Source: SZUA-442 sp963759175
Lineage (GTDB): Bacteria; Actinomycetota; Acidimicrobiia; Spongiisociales; UBA5794
Reading direction: 5' to 3'
Assembly (NCBI GenBank): GCA_963759175.1
Contig: CAVWXP010000017.1
Span: 124,001 to 188,000, forward strand
DNA: 64,000 bases
The stretch's first letter is position 1. The number at the start of each line of letters is the position of its first letter. A program made the translations under genes and the position numbers. Under the pieces are notes generated by a model. The model was not told the DNA's origin, ran no database searches, and was given only the letters and a program-made list of their open reading frames with translations. Of this stretch, positions 17,987-26,182 are shown piece by piece.

Positions 17987-17987
17987 C

Positions 17988-18620
17988 TCACGCGACGATG
18001 TCCTCTGCGTCCGGCTGACGGAAGACGAAGGCCACCACCAGGTCGTCATCGGACGGCCACGACTCGAGGGTCGACTGCGCGGTCATGTTGGCGAAGGATC
18101 GGAACTGCGACCAGGTCATCATCGGCTGGTCGGGTACCTCGAGCGCCAGACCCTCGATCGAGGTCACGCTGGCGCCGTCGAGCGTCAAGCCGTCCATCTC
18201 GACGACCGCGAGGTCGAGCTCCTCGCATTTGGAGATGAACGCGACCGCTGTCGAGCGGTCGAAGAACCCTTCCCCATCGTCCGACCGGAACACCGACCGT
18301 GTATCGAACTCGGCGAGCAACTCGACCGTCGCCGGGTGCTCGTCACCCCAGGTCTGCGCCGTCGATGCGGCGGCCCGCAGCTGATCCATCTCCTCGTCGA
18401 ACGCGTCGGGATCGACGATACGCGTTGCCGTGTCGAGGAGCATCTGGAGCTCGCGTACATCGAGGTCGTGGACGTCGCCGTCGCCGTCGGGATACACCTG
18501 GAGGATCGTCGACTCGCCGTCCCAGAAGACGAGGCCGACGAAGACGTCCTTGCGCCACAGTTCGACGATCGGACCGTCGAAGTCCTCACGCTCGGACTCG
18601 ATGAGGCGGATCGGAAGCAT
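17988..18620 (-). CDS. Conserved-looking acidic soluble protein, unknown
   Basis: The 210-residue acidic protein has an N-terminal beta-rich region (IVELWRKDVFVGLVFWDGESTILQVYPDG) followed by helices. No signal peptide, membrane helix or known catalytic motif is seen. Codon use and base composition match the surroundings, so it is probably a real gene. Its upstream flank is the heptamer array at 18633. Confidence 0.6.
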   Translation of the reverse strand: MLPIRLIESEREDFDGPIVELWRKDVFVGLVFWDGESTILQVYPDGDGDVHDLDVRELQMLLDTATRIVDPDAFDEEMDQLRAAASTAQTWGDEHPATVELLAEFDTRSVFRSDDGEGFFDRSTAVAFISKCEELDLAVVEMDGLTLDGASVTSIEGLALEVPDQPMMTWSQFRSFANMTAQSTLESWPSDDDLVVAFVFRQPDAEDIVA

Positions 18621-18632
18621 GACCGAAACCTA

Positions 18633-18696
18633 GCTGTGAGCTGTGAGCTGTGAGTCATGGGGAAGACTCAAAGCTCAAAGCTCAAAGCTCAAAGCT
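18633..18696. repeat. Heptamer array in two inverted arms
   Basis: Three GAGCTGT units are followed, after a short spacer, by about four and a half CTCAAAG units in the opposite sense, so the two arms can pair. The right arm contains the TGA stop of the DUF427 gene. The same GAGCTNT unit recurs at 26161, 38214, 56813 and 57247. Confidence 0.85.
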
Positions 18697-18973
18697 CCAC
18701 CGACACGCCCTTCCAGAACGCGACGTATCCCTTGATGTCCGAGGCAGCCGGTTTGGGGTCCGGGTAGTACCACGCTGCCGCGGCGTTCGTCTCACCATCG
18801 ACCACGAGGTCGTAGTAGCTCGCCGTGCCCTTCCACGGGCACACGGTCGAAGTCGCTGAGTCGGCGAAGAACTGGGTGGCGACCGCCGACGGCGGGAAGT
18901 AGTGGTTCCCCTCGACCACGATGGTCTCATCGCTCTGGGCGACGACCTGTCCGTTCCACGTGGCAGTAGCCAT
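18689..18973 (-). CDS. DUF427 family protein
   Basis: The 94-residue small beta-barrel protein has the DUF427 signature: WNGQVVAQSDETIVVEGNHYFP, then CPWKGTASYYDL and a C-terminal AWYYPDPKPAASDIKGYVAFW. The biochemical role is unknown. The last codons (VEL-stop) are formed by the heptamer repeat GAGCTTTGA. Confidence 0.87.
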   Translation of the reverse strand: MATATWNGQVVAQSDETIVVEGNHYFPPSAVATQFFADSATSTVCPWKGTASYYDLVVDGETNAAAAWYYPDPKPAASDIKGYVAFWKGVSVEL

Positions 18974-19077
18974 GGGTGCACCTCGCTGTTGTTCGCGGCC
19001 GCGTTGCTTGCGTCCCTCTGGGAACCATTCGAGCACGCGAGGCATTCCGGATGCCCCGGACCGGACGGAGTCGGGCG

Positions 19078-19512
19078 CTACTGCTCGCGGATCTCGGCCT
19101 GGACGGTCACGGCGCCGGCATTCTCGAACTCGAGTTGCACGTTGACCATCTCGCCGGCGACGAGCGCCTTCTGCACACCGATGCACATGACATGGAGACC
19201 GCCGGGCTCGAGCATGACGGTCGAACCTGCTGGGATCGGGATGCCCTCGGTCTGCTCCTGCATCGACATCACACCATCTTGCATGGTGGTCTCGTGCAGT
19301 TCGGTGACGCCACACGACGGCGAGGATGCCGAGGCGATGCGGTCATCGGTCTCACCACCGGTCACCGCCATATAGAACGCGGCGTTGCCGGTCGACGTCG
19401 GTGAGGGTCGACCCCACGGGTCATCGATCGTCACGGCGTCCGACGTCGACGAGCAAGCAGCCGCCACCACCATGAGGGCGACGAGGGTGAACATGACGCG
19501 TACACGGATCAT
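19078..19512 (-). CDS. PCu(A)C-type periplasmic copper chaperone, lipoprotein
   Basis: The 144-residue protein has a lipoprotein signal (lipobox VVAAACSS) and the copper-binding pattern H-x-M-rich core: ELHETTMQDGVMSMQE, then LEPGGLHVMCIG. It delivers Cu(I) to the CuA site of cytochrome oxidase subunit II outside the membrane. It lies just after two SCO genes and 2-7 kb from the ba3-type oxidase whose assembly it probably serves. Confidence 0.9.
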   Translation of the reverse strand: MIRVRVMFTLVALMVVAAACSSTSDAVTIDDPWGRPSPTSTGNAAFYMAVTGGETDDRIASASSPSCGVTELHETTMQDGVMSMQEQTEGIPIPAGSTVMLEPGGLHVMCIGVQKALVAGEMVNVQLEFENAGAVTVQAEIREQ

Positions 19513-19542
19513 CGGGTACTCCGTTTCTCCCGATCCGAATTC

Positions 19543-20151
19543 CTAACCCACAAGGTAAGCAAGGTCGGCGGCTACCTGCTCATCGGTCGCGTCGAAGGGG
19601 ATCACGAGCTTCAGCTCGCCGGATCGGTCGACCACCATGACCGTCGATGTGTGGTCGACCAGGTATCCGGCTGCCGAGGTCGAGTCGTTCGCCTGGTAGT
19701 ACACGCCGTAGGTGGTGGCGATACGGTCGATGTCTGCGGGATCGCCGGTCAGCCCGATGAAGGTGGGATCGAACGCCGTGGTGTACTCCTCGAGCACCTC
19801 GACGGTGTCGCGCTCGGGGTCGACGGTGATCATCACGACCTGCACGTCGTCGGCCTTGTCGCCGAGGGCGTCCGTCGCGCGAGCGATCTTGGCGAGGGTG
19901 ATGGGACACACGTCCGGGCAGAACGTGTAGCCGAAGTACATCACGACGACCTTGTCCTCGAAGTCGGACAGCGCCACGGGTTCGCCGCCCGGGCCGTCGA
20001 GTTCGACGGTCGGTGCCCGACTGCCACTCTGGATGACCTGTCCGTAGAACGCGTGGGGCTGGAGGCGGGGCAGGACGAGGAACCAGACCACCGCAAGGAT
20101 CGCGACCAGTCCGACGGCCGTCAGGGCGATGATGCGGGTGCGGGCTGTCAT
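19543..20151 (-). CDS. SCO1/SenC family copper chaperone
   Basis: The 202-residue, membrane-anchored thioredoxin-fold protein has its anchor at residues 7-27, the copper/redox pair C78-x3-C82 (TFCPDVCP) and the third ligand H167 (YLVDHTST), all intact. It metallates or reduces the CuA centre. Its start overlaps the upstream SCO-like gene by four bases, forming a leftward SCO-SCO-PCuAC operon. Confidence 0.93.
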   Translation of the reverse strand: MTARTRIIALTAVGLVAILAVVWFLVLPRLQPHAFYGQVIQSGSRAPTVELDGPGGEPVALSDFEDKVVVMYFGYTFCPDVCPITLAKIARATDALGDKADDVQVVMITVDPERDTVEVLEEYTTAFDPTFIGLTGDPADIDRIATTYGVYYQANDSTSAAGYLVDHTSTVMVVDRSGELKLVIPFDATDEQVAADLAYLVG

Positions 20152-20837
20152 GGGTAGCAGAGGAAGAAGTGGGCGGCTTCGTAGGCGACGCTCGCGGCGC
20201 CCTTGGCGTTGCGGAGCTCGTCGCCGAGGATGTTGAGGTGACGGACGATCTTGTCGGCATCGGGTCTGAGCGTCTGGTACCGGTACTCACCGCGAACCAC
20301 GCCCCACCCGTCCACGAGCACGAGGGCGGGGTCGAAGGAGATCGATCCGTCGTCTTCGGTCTCGTACCAGGTCCGCAATCCCGAGCGAATGACATTGGCC
20401 ATGTGGTCGGGATCACCGGTGGCCAGGAGCCACTCGTCACCATCGGCGCCGAGACGCTCGGCCTGACGTGCGAGCACCTCGGGCGTGTCGTTCGCAGGGT
20501 CGAGCGTCAGTGTGACGAATCGCATGTCGACATCCCCGAGATCGACCTCATCGAGTCGATCCCGAACCTCTTGCACCGTTGTCTCCATGCTGGTGCAGTC
20601 GTCGCCGCAGTCGGCATGGGTGAACGAGTAGAGCACCACCTCGCCGCGCACGTCCTCGGACGTGAACGGTGCCGATGACTGGTCGATGAGTGAGTACCCG
20701 GGCCCGATCCGCAGGCGGGGCAGGACCTGGATCGGTTCGAAGATGGCGAAAGCCATCACCGCCAGCAGCACCAGGGCGCCGGGGACGGCGATCCACAGCC
20801 ACCGGCGACGGCTCTTGGACGGTGCCTCCACGTTCAT
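20148..20837 (-). CDS. SCO-like thioredoxin-fold protein without the histidine ligand
   Basis: The 229-residue protein has an N-terminal anchor (12-32) and a C77-x3-C81 pair (ADCGDDCTS). Where SCO proteins have DHS/T there is FDPALVLVD, so the third copper ligand is missing. It may act as a thiol-disulfide partner of the downstream intact SCO rather than as a copper donor. It is the first gene of the copper-chaperone operon. Confidence 0.8.
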   Translation of the reverse strand: MNVEAPSKSRRRWLWIAVPGALVLLAVMAFAIFEPIQVLPRLRIGPGYSLIDQSSAPFTSEDVRGEVVLYSFTHADCGDDCTSMETTVQEVRDRLDEVDLGDVDMRFVTLTLDPANDTPEVLARQAERLGADGDEWLLATGDPDHMANVIRSGLRTWYETEDDGSISFDPALVLVDGWGVVRGEYRYQTLRPDADKIVRHLNILGDELRNAKGAASVAYEAAHFFLCYP

Positions 20838-20846
20838 CGTATTGTT

Positions 20847-20857
20847 ATACTAACTGA
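20847..20857 (-). promoter_or_regulatory. TCAGTTAGTAT leader motif of the SCO operon
   Basis: Eleven bases on the minus strand, 10 bases before the SCO-like start, recur exactly at 26098 before the oxidase operon. The motif contains TAGTAT, and the next bases give TATAAC (20844-20849), either of which could be a -10 box for a near-leaderless transcript. Confidence 0.5.
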
Positions 20858-20891
20858 CTAAGGAATTTTCGCCAGCGGTTCAGGAGGCCTG

Positions 20892-21293
20892 GTGTATCGG
20901 CGAATCGTGCTCGCAGCGGCCCTCGCGATCGTGGTCACCGGATGCGCACTTCCCCAGCAGGGCAGCGACACACCGGACCAGATCGGCGGCACGTACTACG
21001 TCAACGGCACGGATGCGCGCGGTGTCGAGTACGGCGGCCAGTTGATCATCACCCGCCCCGACAATCGCAGCGACTACGAGCTCCAGTGGATCATCACCGG
21101 GTCCATCCAGACCGGTGCGGGTACGTTCGGCAGAGGCACCCTCGATGCGACGTGGCAGACCGTCGAAGGCTTCGCACCGGTGAGCGGCACGGCCCGCTAC
21201 GAACTGCAGGACGACGGGAGCCTCATCGGCGAACGGTTCGAGGACGGCATGGACGAACCCGGCTACGAAGAGGCCTTCCCCGTCCTCGAGTGA
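20892..21293 (+). CDS. Putative lipoprotein of unknown function
   Basis: The 133-residue protein starts at a GTG. It has a signal peptide with lipobox VVTGCALP, then a beta-rich domain (GGTYYVNGTDARGVEYGGQLII...YELQWIITGSIQTGAGTF), reminiscent of small secreted barrel proteins. It is divergent from the SCO operon and convergent to the cytochrome fusion, ending nine bases before a GTTCTTGCG repeat. Position suggests a link with respiration, nothing more. Confidence 0.65.
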   Translation: MYRRIVLAAALAIVVTGCALPQQGSDTPDQIGGTYYVNGTDARGVEYGGQLIITRPDNRSDYELQWIITGSIQTGAGTFGRGTLDATWQTVEGFAPVSGTARYELQDDGSLIGERFEDGMDEPGYEEAFPVLE

Positions 21294-21301
21294 CCCCCTT
21301 C

Positions 21302-21355
21302 CCGTTCTTGCGTAGATCCCATCCACCCGTGCGGATACCAGTTACGCAAGAACGG
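21302..21355. repeat. GTTCTTGCGTA hairpin repeat, copy 1
   Basis: Ends CCGTTCTTGCGTA/TACGCAAGAACGG pair perfectly over 13 bp; the centre is of the second type (ATCCACCCGTGCGGAT). It sits between the stop codons of two convergent genes, 8 and 10 bases away. Confidence 0.85.
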
Positions 21356-21365
21356 ATGCGTTCGG

Positions 21366-23657
21366 CTACTCGAGGGTCAGCAGGAAGGCGACGAGGTTGT
21401 CGATCTCCTCGGCTGTGAGCAGGTCCTCGAAGTTCTGGAGCATGACGTCGGGCTCGAACCCGTCGACGATGTAGGCGTTCGGGTCGACGATCGACTGGTG
21501 GAGGTACTCCTCGGCCGTCAGGCCGGGAACACGGGTCCTCGCTGCAGTGGCCACCCCATCGAAGGATGGGCCGACGATCACCTCGCCCGGTTTGAGCGAA
21601 TGGCACACCCGGCACCCGGCATTCACCCCGAGGGTGGTCTCGAAATAGAGTGACCGGCCCGCGTCCGCCCGGGACTCGATCTGTGCGTCGATGAATGCGA
21701 ACTCGAGGACGTTCCCCACCGGAACCGCAACTCCATCGTCGAACAGGACCGTGAAGTACGAGGGATCGATCCTGTCATACAGATCGATGCGTAGCTGTTG
21801 GACCCCGGGCGGCATCTCGAAACGTTCGAGGGCCTGGGACACCTCGGCACCGTCGCGTGACACGGTCGGATACGTCCGATCGAGTACCACGTCGCCTCCG
21901 ATGGTCACCACGAGGCGGCTCGGTGCTCCCTCGTCGAGTGCCGGTTCCCCCTCGAACCCGAGCAACACGGCGCCGCCCTGGTGGTCCATGGCGATCGACA
22001 CGACGGGGCCGGGCGGGAAGCCCGGGTCGAACGGCAGGTTGGTGAGGATCACCGTGATGAGGGCGACGACGGTCATGACGATGGCGATGCGCGCCACGTT
22101 CGGCGTCGGGGCCGGGACCTCGGCATCAGCCACGGGCGACCGGCCGGGGTCATCGAAAGCCCGACCCGCATCGACAGGGGAGACCCAGTCCGTGTCGATC
22201 GGCGCGTCGACATAGCGCCGTTTCAGGCGCGGTACCCGGAGGCGGTCGAGGCGGGCCTGGGCATAGGTGTTGCCGAACCGATTGGCGCAGTCCCCCGCCG
22301 GGCACCCTGCGATCTGGACGGACCCCGCACCGGCGTCGAGGACTCGTTCGGCGAGGTGTGGGTGCACCGCACCGGCACAGTTGACGGGGATGATGTGCGC
22401 GTCCCCACTGTCGGTGCCAACGACGCCGGCGTCGCCCGCGAGGCGCTCACAGGTGATCACGATCCGCACACCGGGCGTTGCCGTTGCCACGGCGAGGGCA
22501 ACACCCGTGATCTCGTCGACGGGCTCGTCCGGCAGCGAGAGCGCATCGTCGGTGCAACTCCCGACGCACACGCCGCACGAGACGCACCGATCAGCGACCA
22601 ACACGGCGACCTGCCGGTGCACGCCGTCGCCGCGGGGAACCATCTCGAGCGCACCGTATGGGCAATCGGCAACGCACAACGTGCATCCCGTGCACCGGTC
22701 GTCGTCGATGACGATGGGCCCCGGCATCGAACGCCGACCGATCCACGGCACCACGGTGAGGAGGAGGCCGCTGACGAACACGAGGCCCCACACGACCCAC
22801 GGCGAGAAGTTGAGTCCGAGGGGGAACAGGAAGAGGTAGAAGGGATCGACGGGGAAGCTCGTTGGGATCACGGAGGAATCGAACGCAGGCAGGATGCCGA
22901 CCGGCCACAGGACCGACAGGATCACCAACGAGATCCCGGCGCCGACGGTCCACGTCGTGGGCGGGAACCACCGGCGCGGCGTCAATCGGCGAAGGTGATA
23001 GATCAGGAGTGCCCCGATCACCAACGACAACGCTATGTGGACCACGAGCAGCAAGAGGATGAACGGCCAACCCGTTCCTGCTGCCGGCGTGAGCAGGTTG
23101 TCGAGGAGGAAGTCGAGTCCGACGACGCTGCCGCGCAGCGCCCGGATCAGGACCTCGTTGAGCGCCTGGGCGCGCACATCCCACAGCAGCCAGTATCCGG
23201 TCACACCGATCACCCACAGGAACCCGACCATCCAGATGCCCGTCACCCAGGCCAACCACCGCGGACCGCGGAATCGATCCTGTGCGAAGGCACGCCATCC
23301 GTGGAGCAGGGACGTGACGACGAGCGCCACCGACCCGTACCGGTGGATCGCACGCACGAAGCGACCGACGAAGTTGTTCTCGAGCCGTTCGACGGCGAGG
23401 TAGGAGTCCTCGAACCCGAACTGGAACCATGCGGTGAGGTAGATGCCAGAGATCAGAACCACGACGAAGAACAGGACCGAGAGGCCCCCCGTGTGATGGA
23501 GCGGGTTGAACCGGGCACCGCCGACGGCCGCGTTGATCGGCCGCTCGAGCCTCAGAGTGGCACGTTCGAGTCGGCGAAGACCGACCCGGACCCTTTCGGT
23601 CCGGGTCGGTCCCACGCCGTGGTCATCGGACGCCGTCGTCTCCTGGGGAGTGGTCAC
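21366..23657 (-). CDS. Cytochrome b - 2x[4Fe-4S] - MvhD-like - cytochrome c fusion protein
   Basis: The protein is 763 residues. Residues 50-310 are a cytochrome-b-type membrane domain with two HX13H pairs (H105/H119 and H207/H221), enough for two b hemes. Residues 318-372 are a 2x[4Fe-4S] ferredoxin (C322, C325, C328, C332; C358, C361, C364, C368). Residues about 385-475 resemble the MvhD/hydrogenase delta subunit (C403, C427, and GCPAGDCANRFGN with C452, C457). A membrane helix follows at 522-541, then a beta domain, and a c-type heme site CRVCH at 682-686 with possible axial M739. The lower ferredoxin part should be cytoplasmic and the heme c external. It probably moves electrons between a cytoplasmic donor or quinone and cytochrome c/oxidase. 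No split is seen, and the next gene leftward in the strand sense is oxidase subunit I. Confidence 0.9.
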   Translation of the reverse strand: MTTPQETTASDDHGVGPTRTERVRVGLRRLERATLRLERPINAAVGGARFNPLHHTGGLSVLFFVVVLISGIYLTAWFQFGFEDSYLAVERLENNFVGRFVRAIHRYGSVALVVTSLLHGWRAFAQDRFRGPRWLAWVTGIWMVGFLWVIGVTGYWLLWDVRAQALNEVLIRALRGSVVGLDFLLDNLLTPAAGTGWPFILLLLVVHIALSLVIGALLIYHLRRLTPRRWFPPTTWTVGAGISLVILSVLWPVGILPAFDSSVIPTSFPVDPFYLFLFPLGLNFSPWVVWGLVFVSGLLLTVVPWIGRRSMPGPIVIDDDRCTGCTLCVADCPYGALEMVPRGDGVHRQVAVLVADRCVSCGVCVGSCTDDALSLPDEPVDEITGVALAVATATPGVRIVITCERLAGDAGVVGTDSGDAHIIPVNCAGAVHPHLAERVLDAGAGSVQIAGCPAGDCANRFGNTYAQARLDRLRVPRLKRRYVDAPIDTDWVSPVDAGRAFDDPGRSPVADAEVPAPTPNVARIAIVMTVVALITVILTNLPFDPGFPPGPVVSIAMDHQGGAVLLGFEGEPALDEGAPSRLVVTIGGDVVLDRTYPTVSRDGAEVSQALERFEMPPGVQQLRIDLYDRIDPSYFTVLFDDGVAVPVGNVLEFAFIDAQIESRADAGRSLYFETTLGVNAGCRVCHSLKPGEVIVGPSFDGVATAARTRVPGLTAEEYLHQSIVDPNAYIVDGFEPDVMLQNFEDLLTAEEIDNLVAFLLTLE

Positions 23658-23682
23658 GAGCCGACGACGTCACCGATGTCCA

Positions 23683-25362
23683 TCACGGGGTGAACCCCGG
23701 TGACGTGAGCTGTGCGTTCACGATCTGTTCGTAGAGCTGGGGACCGTATGCGAGGAGCACCAGGAGGACCGCCGCCGTGAGCCACGGTGCCCACCGGTCC
23801 AGCCACAGCGGGGTCCGCTGCGGGTCCTGGATCGACTCGGCGACCGGGATCTCGACACCCTCACCCTCGGCGAACTTCTTGCGGCGCAACGCCGTGACCG
23901 CCACGACGACGACGTACAACACGAGGCCGGTGTACATGATCGACCCGCCCACTCCGACCCGCCACAGGTGACCGGACCATTCCGAGGGCACGTACGGCGC
24001 ACTCCCCAGCGGCACCCGTCGGGGAGCACCGAGGAGGCCGACCGTGTGCATGGCGTTCGAGAAGATGAGCATCCCGATGAAGTACAGCCAGCTGCTGGCG
24101 AGCGCGAGCTTCGGTGCGAAGAGCGGCTTGCCCACCAGGTACGGCACCAGCCAGTAGGAGATCCCGAAGAACGTCATCGTCGTGGCCGACGCCACCGTCA
24201 GGTGGAAGTGCCCCGGAACCCATGCCGTGTTGTGCAGGGCGAGGTTCACGTTGTACGAGGCGTTCATGACGCCGCCGATGCCACCGAAGATGAACAGCAG
24301 TCCCGCGAGCAGCTGCGCGAGCACCGACGGATTCGCCCATGGCAACGCACGGATCCACCCGAACAGGCCCTTGCCCCCTCGCTTGCGACCGCCGTACTCG
24401 AGGCTCGCTACCACCGTGAACAGCGTGAGCATCGACGGCACGGTGACGAGCATGGTCAGCGTGAAGTGGATGAACTTCCATCCGCTCGGGACGCCCGGAT
24501 CGACGAACTGGTGGTGGAATCCGAGGGGCACGGACAACAGCAGGAACAGCCAGAACGCAAGCCTGGCCGCCGTGTCGCTGAACATCTTGCCGCCGACCTG
24601 CTGGGGCAGCATCGCATACCACGACAGGTACGCGGGGAGCAGCCAGAAATACACGAGGGGATGCCCCGTGAACCAGAACAGCGTGCGGGCGAGCTGCGGG
24701 TCGACGCCGGTGAACCAGCCGAACGACAGGGGCAGCAACAGGCCGAGGATCTCAGCCGCGACGCCGATCGTCGCGAACTGCCACAGCACCATGGTGATGA
24801 GCGAGGCGAAGGCGATGAACGGTGTCCTCGTGTCGGGGTTGTCCTTGCGCCAGTCCATGTAGGTGACGTAGAAACCCCATCCCTCGACCCAACTGCCGAC
24901 CACGACCAGCGTCAGGCCGATGTAGAACATCGACGACGCCAGCATGGGCGGGTAGAAGGTGAACAGCACCGTTGCGCTGCCGCCGAGGAGCGGCACGGCC
25001 GTGATGAGGAGGCCGGCGATCATCGTGCCGAATCCGACCCAATTGAGGATCGGATACTTCAACCGACGACCGAGGCCCCTGATCACCGTGAGCGTGAGGA
25101 AGCCCGTGATGAAGAACGTCGTCCACACCAAGGCGTTCAGCACACCGTGAATGGTGAGGCCGTGGTAGTAATTGTCCACGAGCCAATCCATCTGTGGGTA
25201 CAGGTCGAGGCCGGCGTGCTCGAGCGCCTGGAGCGGACCGAACGTCGAACCGACGAACACCGCAGCGATGGCGATGATCAGGTGGTAGCCGACGAACCGC
25301 TTGTCACGTGTCTCGAGCTCGTAGACGGGCTGTTTGGTGCGACCCTCGAGCATCTCACTCAC
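23683..25362 (-). CDS. ba3-type (B-family) heme-copper oxidase subunit I
   Basis: The 559-residue protein has about 13 membrane helices. The low-spin heme histidine region is YYHGLTIHGVLNALVW. The CuB/tyrosine motif FTGHPLVYFWLLPAY lacks the glutamate of A-type enzymes, marking the B family. Further ligands are HH in GFHHQF and the heme pair in VPGHFHLTVAS. It reduces O2 to water while pumping protons. It overlaps subunit II by eight bases and is followed by the cytochrome b/c fusion. Confidence 0.95.
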   Translation of the reverse strand: MSEMLEGRTKQPVYELETRDKRFVGYHLIIAIAAVFVGSTFGPLQALEHAGLDLYPQMDWLVDNYYHGLTIHGVLNALVWTTFFITGFLTLTVIRGLGRRLKYPILNWVGFGTMIAGLLITAVPLLGGSATVLFTFYPPMLASSMFYIGLTLVVVGSWVEGWGFYVTYMDWRKDNPDTRTPFIAFASLITMVLWQFATIGVAAEILGLLLPLSFGWFTGVDPQLARTLFWFTGHPLVYFWLLPAYLSWYAMLPQQVGGKMFSDTAARLAFWLFLLLSVPLGFHHQFVDPGVPSGWKFIHFTLTMLVTVPSMLTLFTVVASLEYGGRKRGGKGLFGWIRALPWANPSVLAQLLAGLLFIFGGIGGVMNASYNVNLALHNTAWVPGHFHLTVASATTMTFFGISYWLVPYLVGKPLFAPKLALASSWLYFIGMLIFSNAMHTVGLLGAPRRVPLGSAPYVPSEWSGHLWRVGVGGSIMYTGLVLYVVVVAVTALRRKKFAEGEGVEIPVAESIQDPQRTPLWLDRWAPWLTAAVLLVLLAYGPQLYEQIVNAQLTSPGFTP

Positions 25363-25894
25363 CTCCCTGAGCGGGTTCGACGATCAGCTGGCCGAACATG
25401 ATGGCGTGCCCGAGCCCGCAGTACTCGTGGCAGATGTAGTCGTAGGTTCCAGGATCGTCGAACTCGGCCGACAGCTTCGAGACCTGCCCGGGGATCACCA
25501 TCATGTTGACGTTGGTGTCCGCGAGTTTGAACCCGTGCTGGACGTCGGCCGACGTGACGAAGAAGTTCACTCGTGCGCCCTGGGGCACCCGGATCTCTGC
25601 GGGTTGGAATGCGAACCGACGACCGACCATGTACACGTCGTACTCCTCGCCGGGCACGACCTCACGGACGCCCGGTTCGTTCCAAGGCGGTGTGGTCGTC
25701 AGTTCGTTGGGATCGACGCGGCCCTCGACGGTCGGTACCTGGATGCCCAAGGCGAGCCCGGCGATGGTCACGGCGACGAAGAACACCGAGAGTGTTCCGA
25801 CTGCGACCCAGATCCACCGACGCTCATACGGATCGATGTGCATCTTCTCATCGGGCTCGATGGGTTCGGCCGCTGGCGCCTGACCGTCGGTCAT
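25355..25894 (-). CDS. ba3-type oxidase subunit II (CuA)
   Basis: The 179-residue protein has one membrane helix (residues 28-50) and a cupredoxin domain with the complete CuA set: VQHGFKL histidine and CHEYCGLGHAIM (two C, one H, one M, with E between). It accepts electrons from cytochrome c. The start at 25894 overlaps the stop of the tiny subunit IIa gene (ATGA). The copper chaperones at 19-20.8 kb would load this site. Confidence 0.94.
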   Translation of the reverse strand: MTDGQAPAAEPIEPDEKMHIDPYERRWIWVAVGTLSVFFVAVTIAGLALGIQVPTVEGRVDPNELTTTPPWNEPGVREVVPGEEYDVYMVGRRFAFQPAEIRVPQGARVNFFVTSADVQHGFKLADTNVNMMVIPGQVSKLSAEFDDPGTYDYICHEYCGLGHAIMFGQLIVEPAQGGE

Positions 25895-26037
25895 GTGGTC
25901 ACGCCCCTCGACAGCAGGGTCAGGTAGACCGAGAACCACAGCAGGAACAGGAGAATCGTGAAGCCGATCACGAACGCCCAGGTGCCCCTTGGTTTGAACG
26001 TCTCATCGAACGTCTTGTCATTTTGCTCAGGTGTCAT
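25891..26037 (-). CDS. Small single-helix oxidase subunit (IIa-like)
   Basis: The 48-residue ORF begins MTPEQNDKTFDETFKPRGTW and continues with one membrane helix (AFVIGFTILLFLLWFSVYLTLL). A GGAGGG stretch precedes the ATG at 26037, and the stop overlaps the subunit II start by four bases. Size, topology and place match subunit IIa of ba3 oxidases, which substitutes for the first helix of subunit II. Confidence 0.85.
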   Translation of the reverse strand: MTPEQNDKTFDETFKPRGTWAFVIGFTILLFLLWFSVYLTLLSRGVTT

Positions 26038-26097
26038 CCCGAACCACTCCCTCCACTCGATGGGACCGAGGTGAGCAGTCCCGCCCGAATTGGTGAG

Positions 26098-26108
26098 ATA
26101 CTAACTGA
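26098..26108 (-). promoter_or_regulatory. TCAGTTAGTAT leader motif of the oxidase operon
   Basis: This 11-base sequence is identical to that before the SCO operon. Reading leftward, TTGCCT (26122-26127), an 18-base gap and TAGTAT (26098-26103) form a possible promoter for the IIa-II-I-fusion operon. Confidence 0.5.
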
Positions 26109-26160
26109 GCAATTAAGGGGAAGGCAAGTAGTAAAGGCCCGATTTCTCGATCCACCGGTC

Positions 26161-26182
26161 GAGCTCAAAGCTCAGAGCTCAG
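26161..26182. repeat. Heptamer array, short
   Basis: Three GAGCTNT-type units (minus sense CTCTGAGCTCTGAGCTTTGA). The stop codon TGA of the methyltransferase at 26179-26181 lies in the array. Confidence 0.75.
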
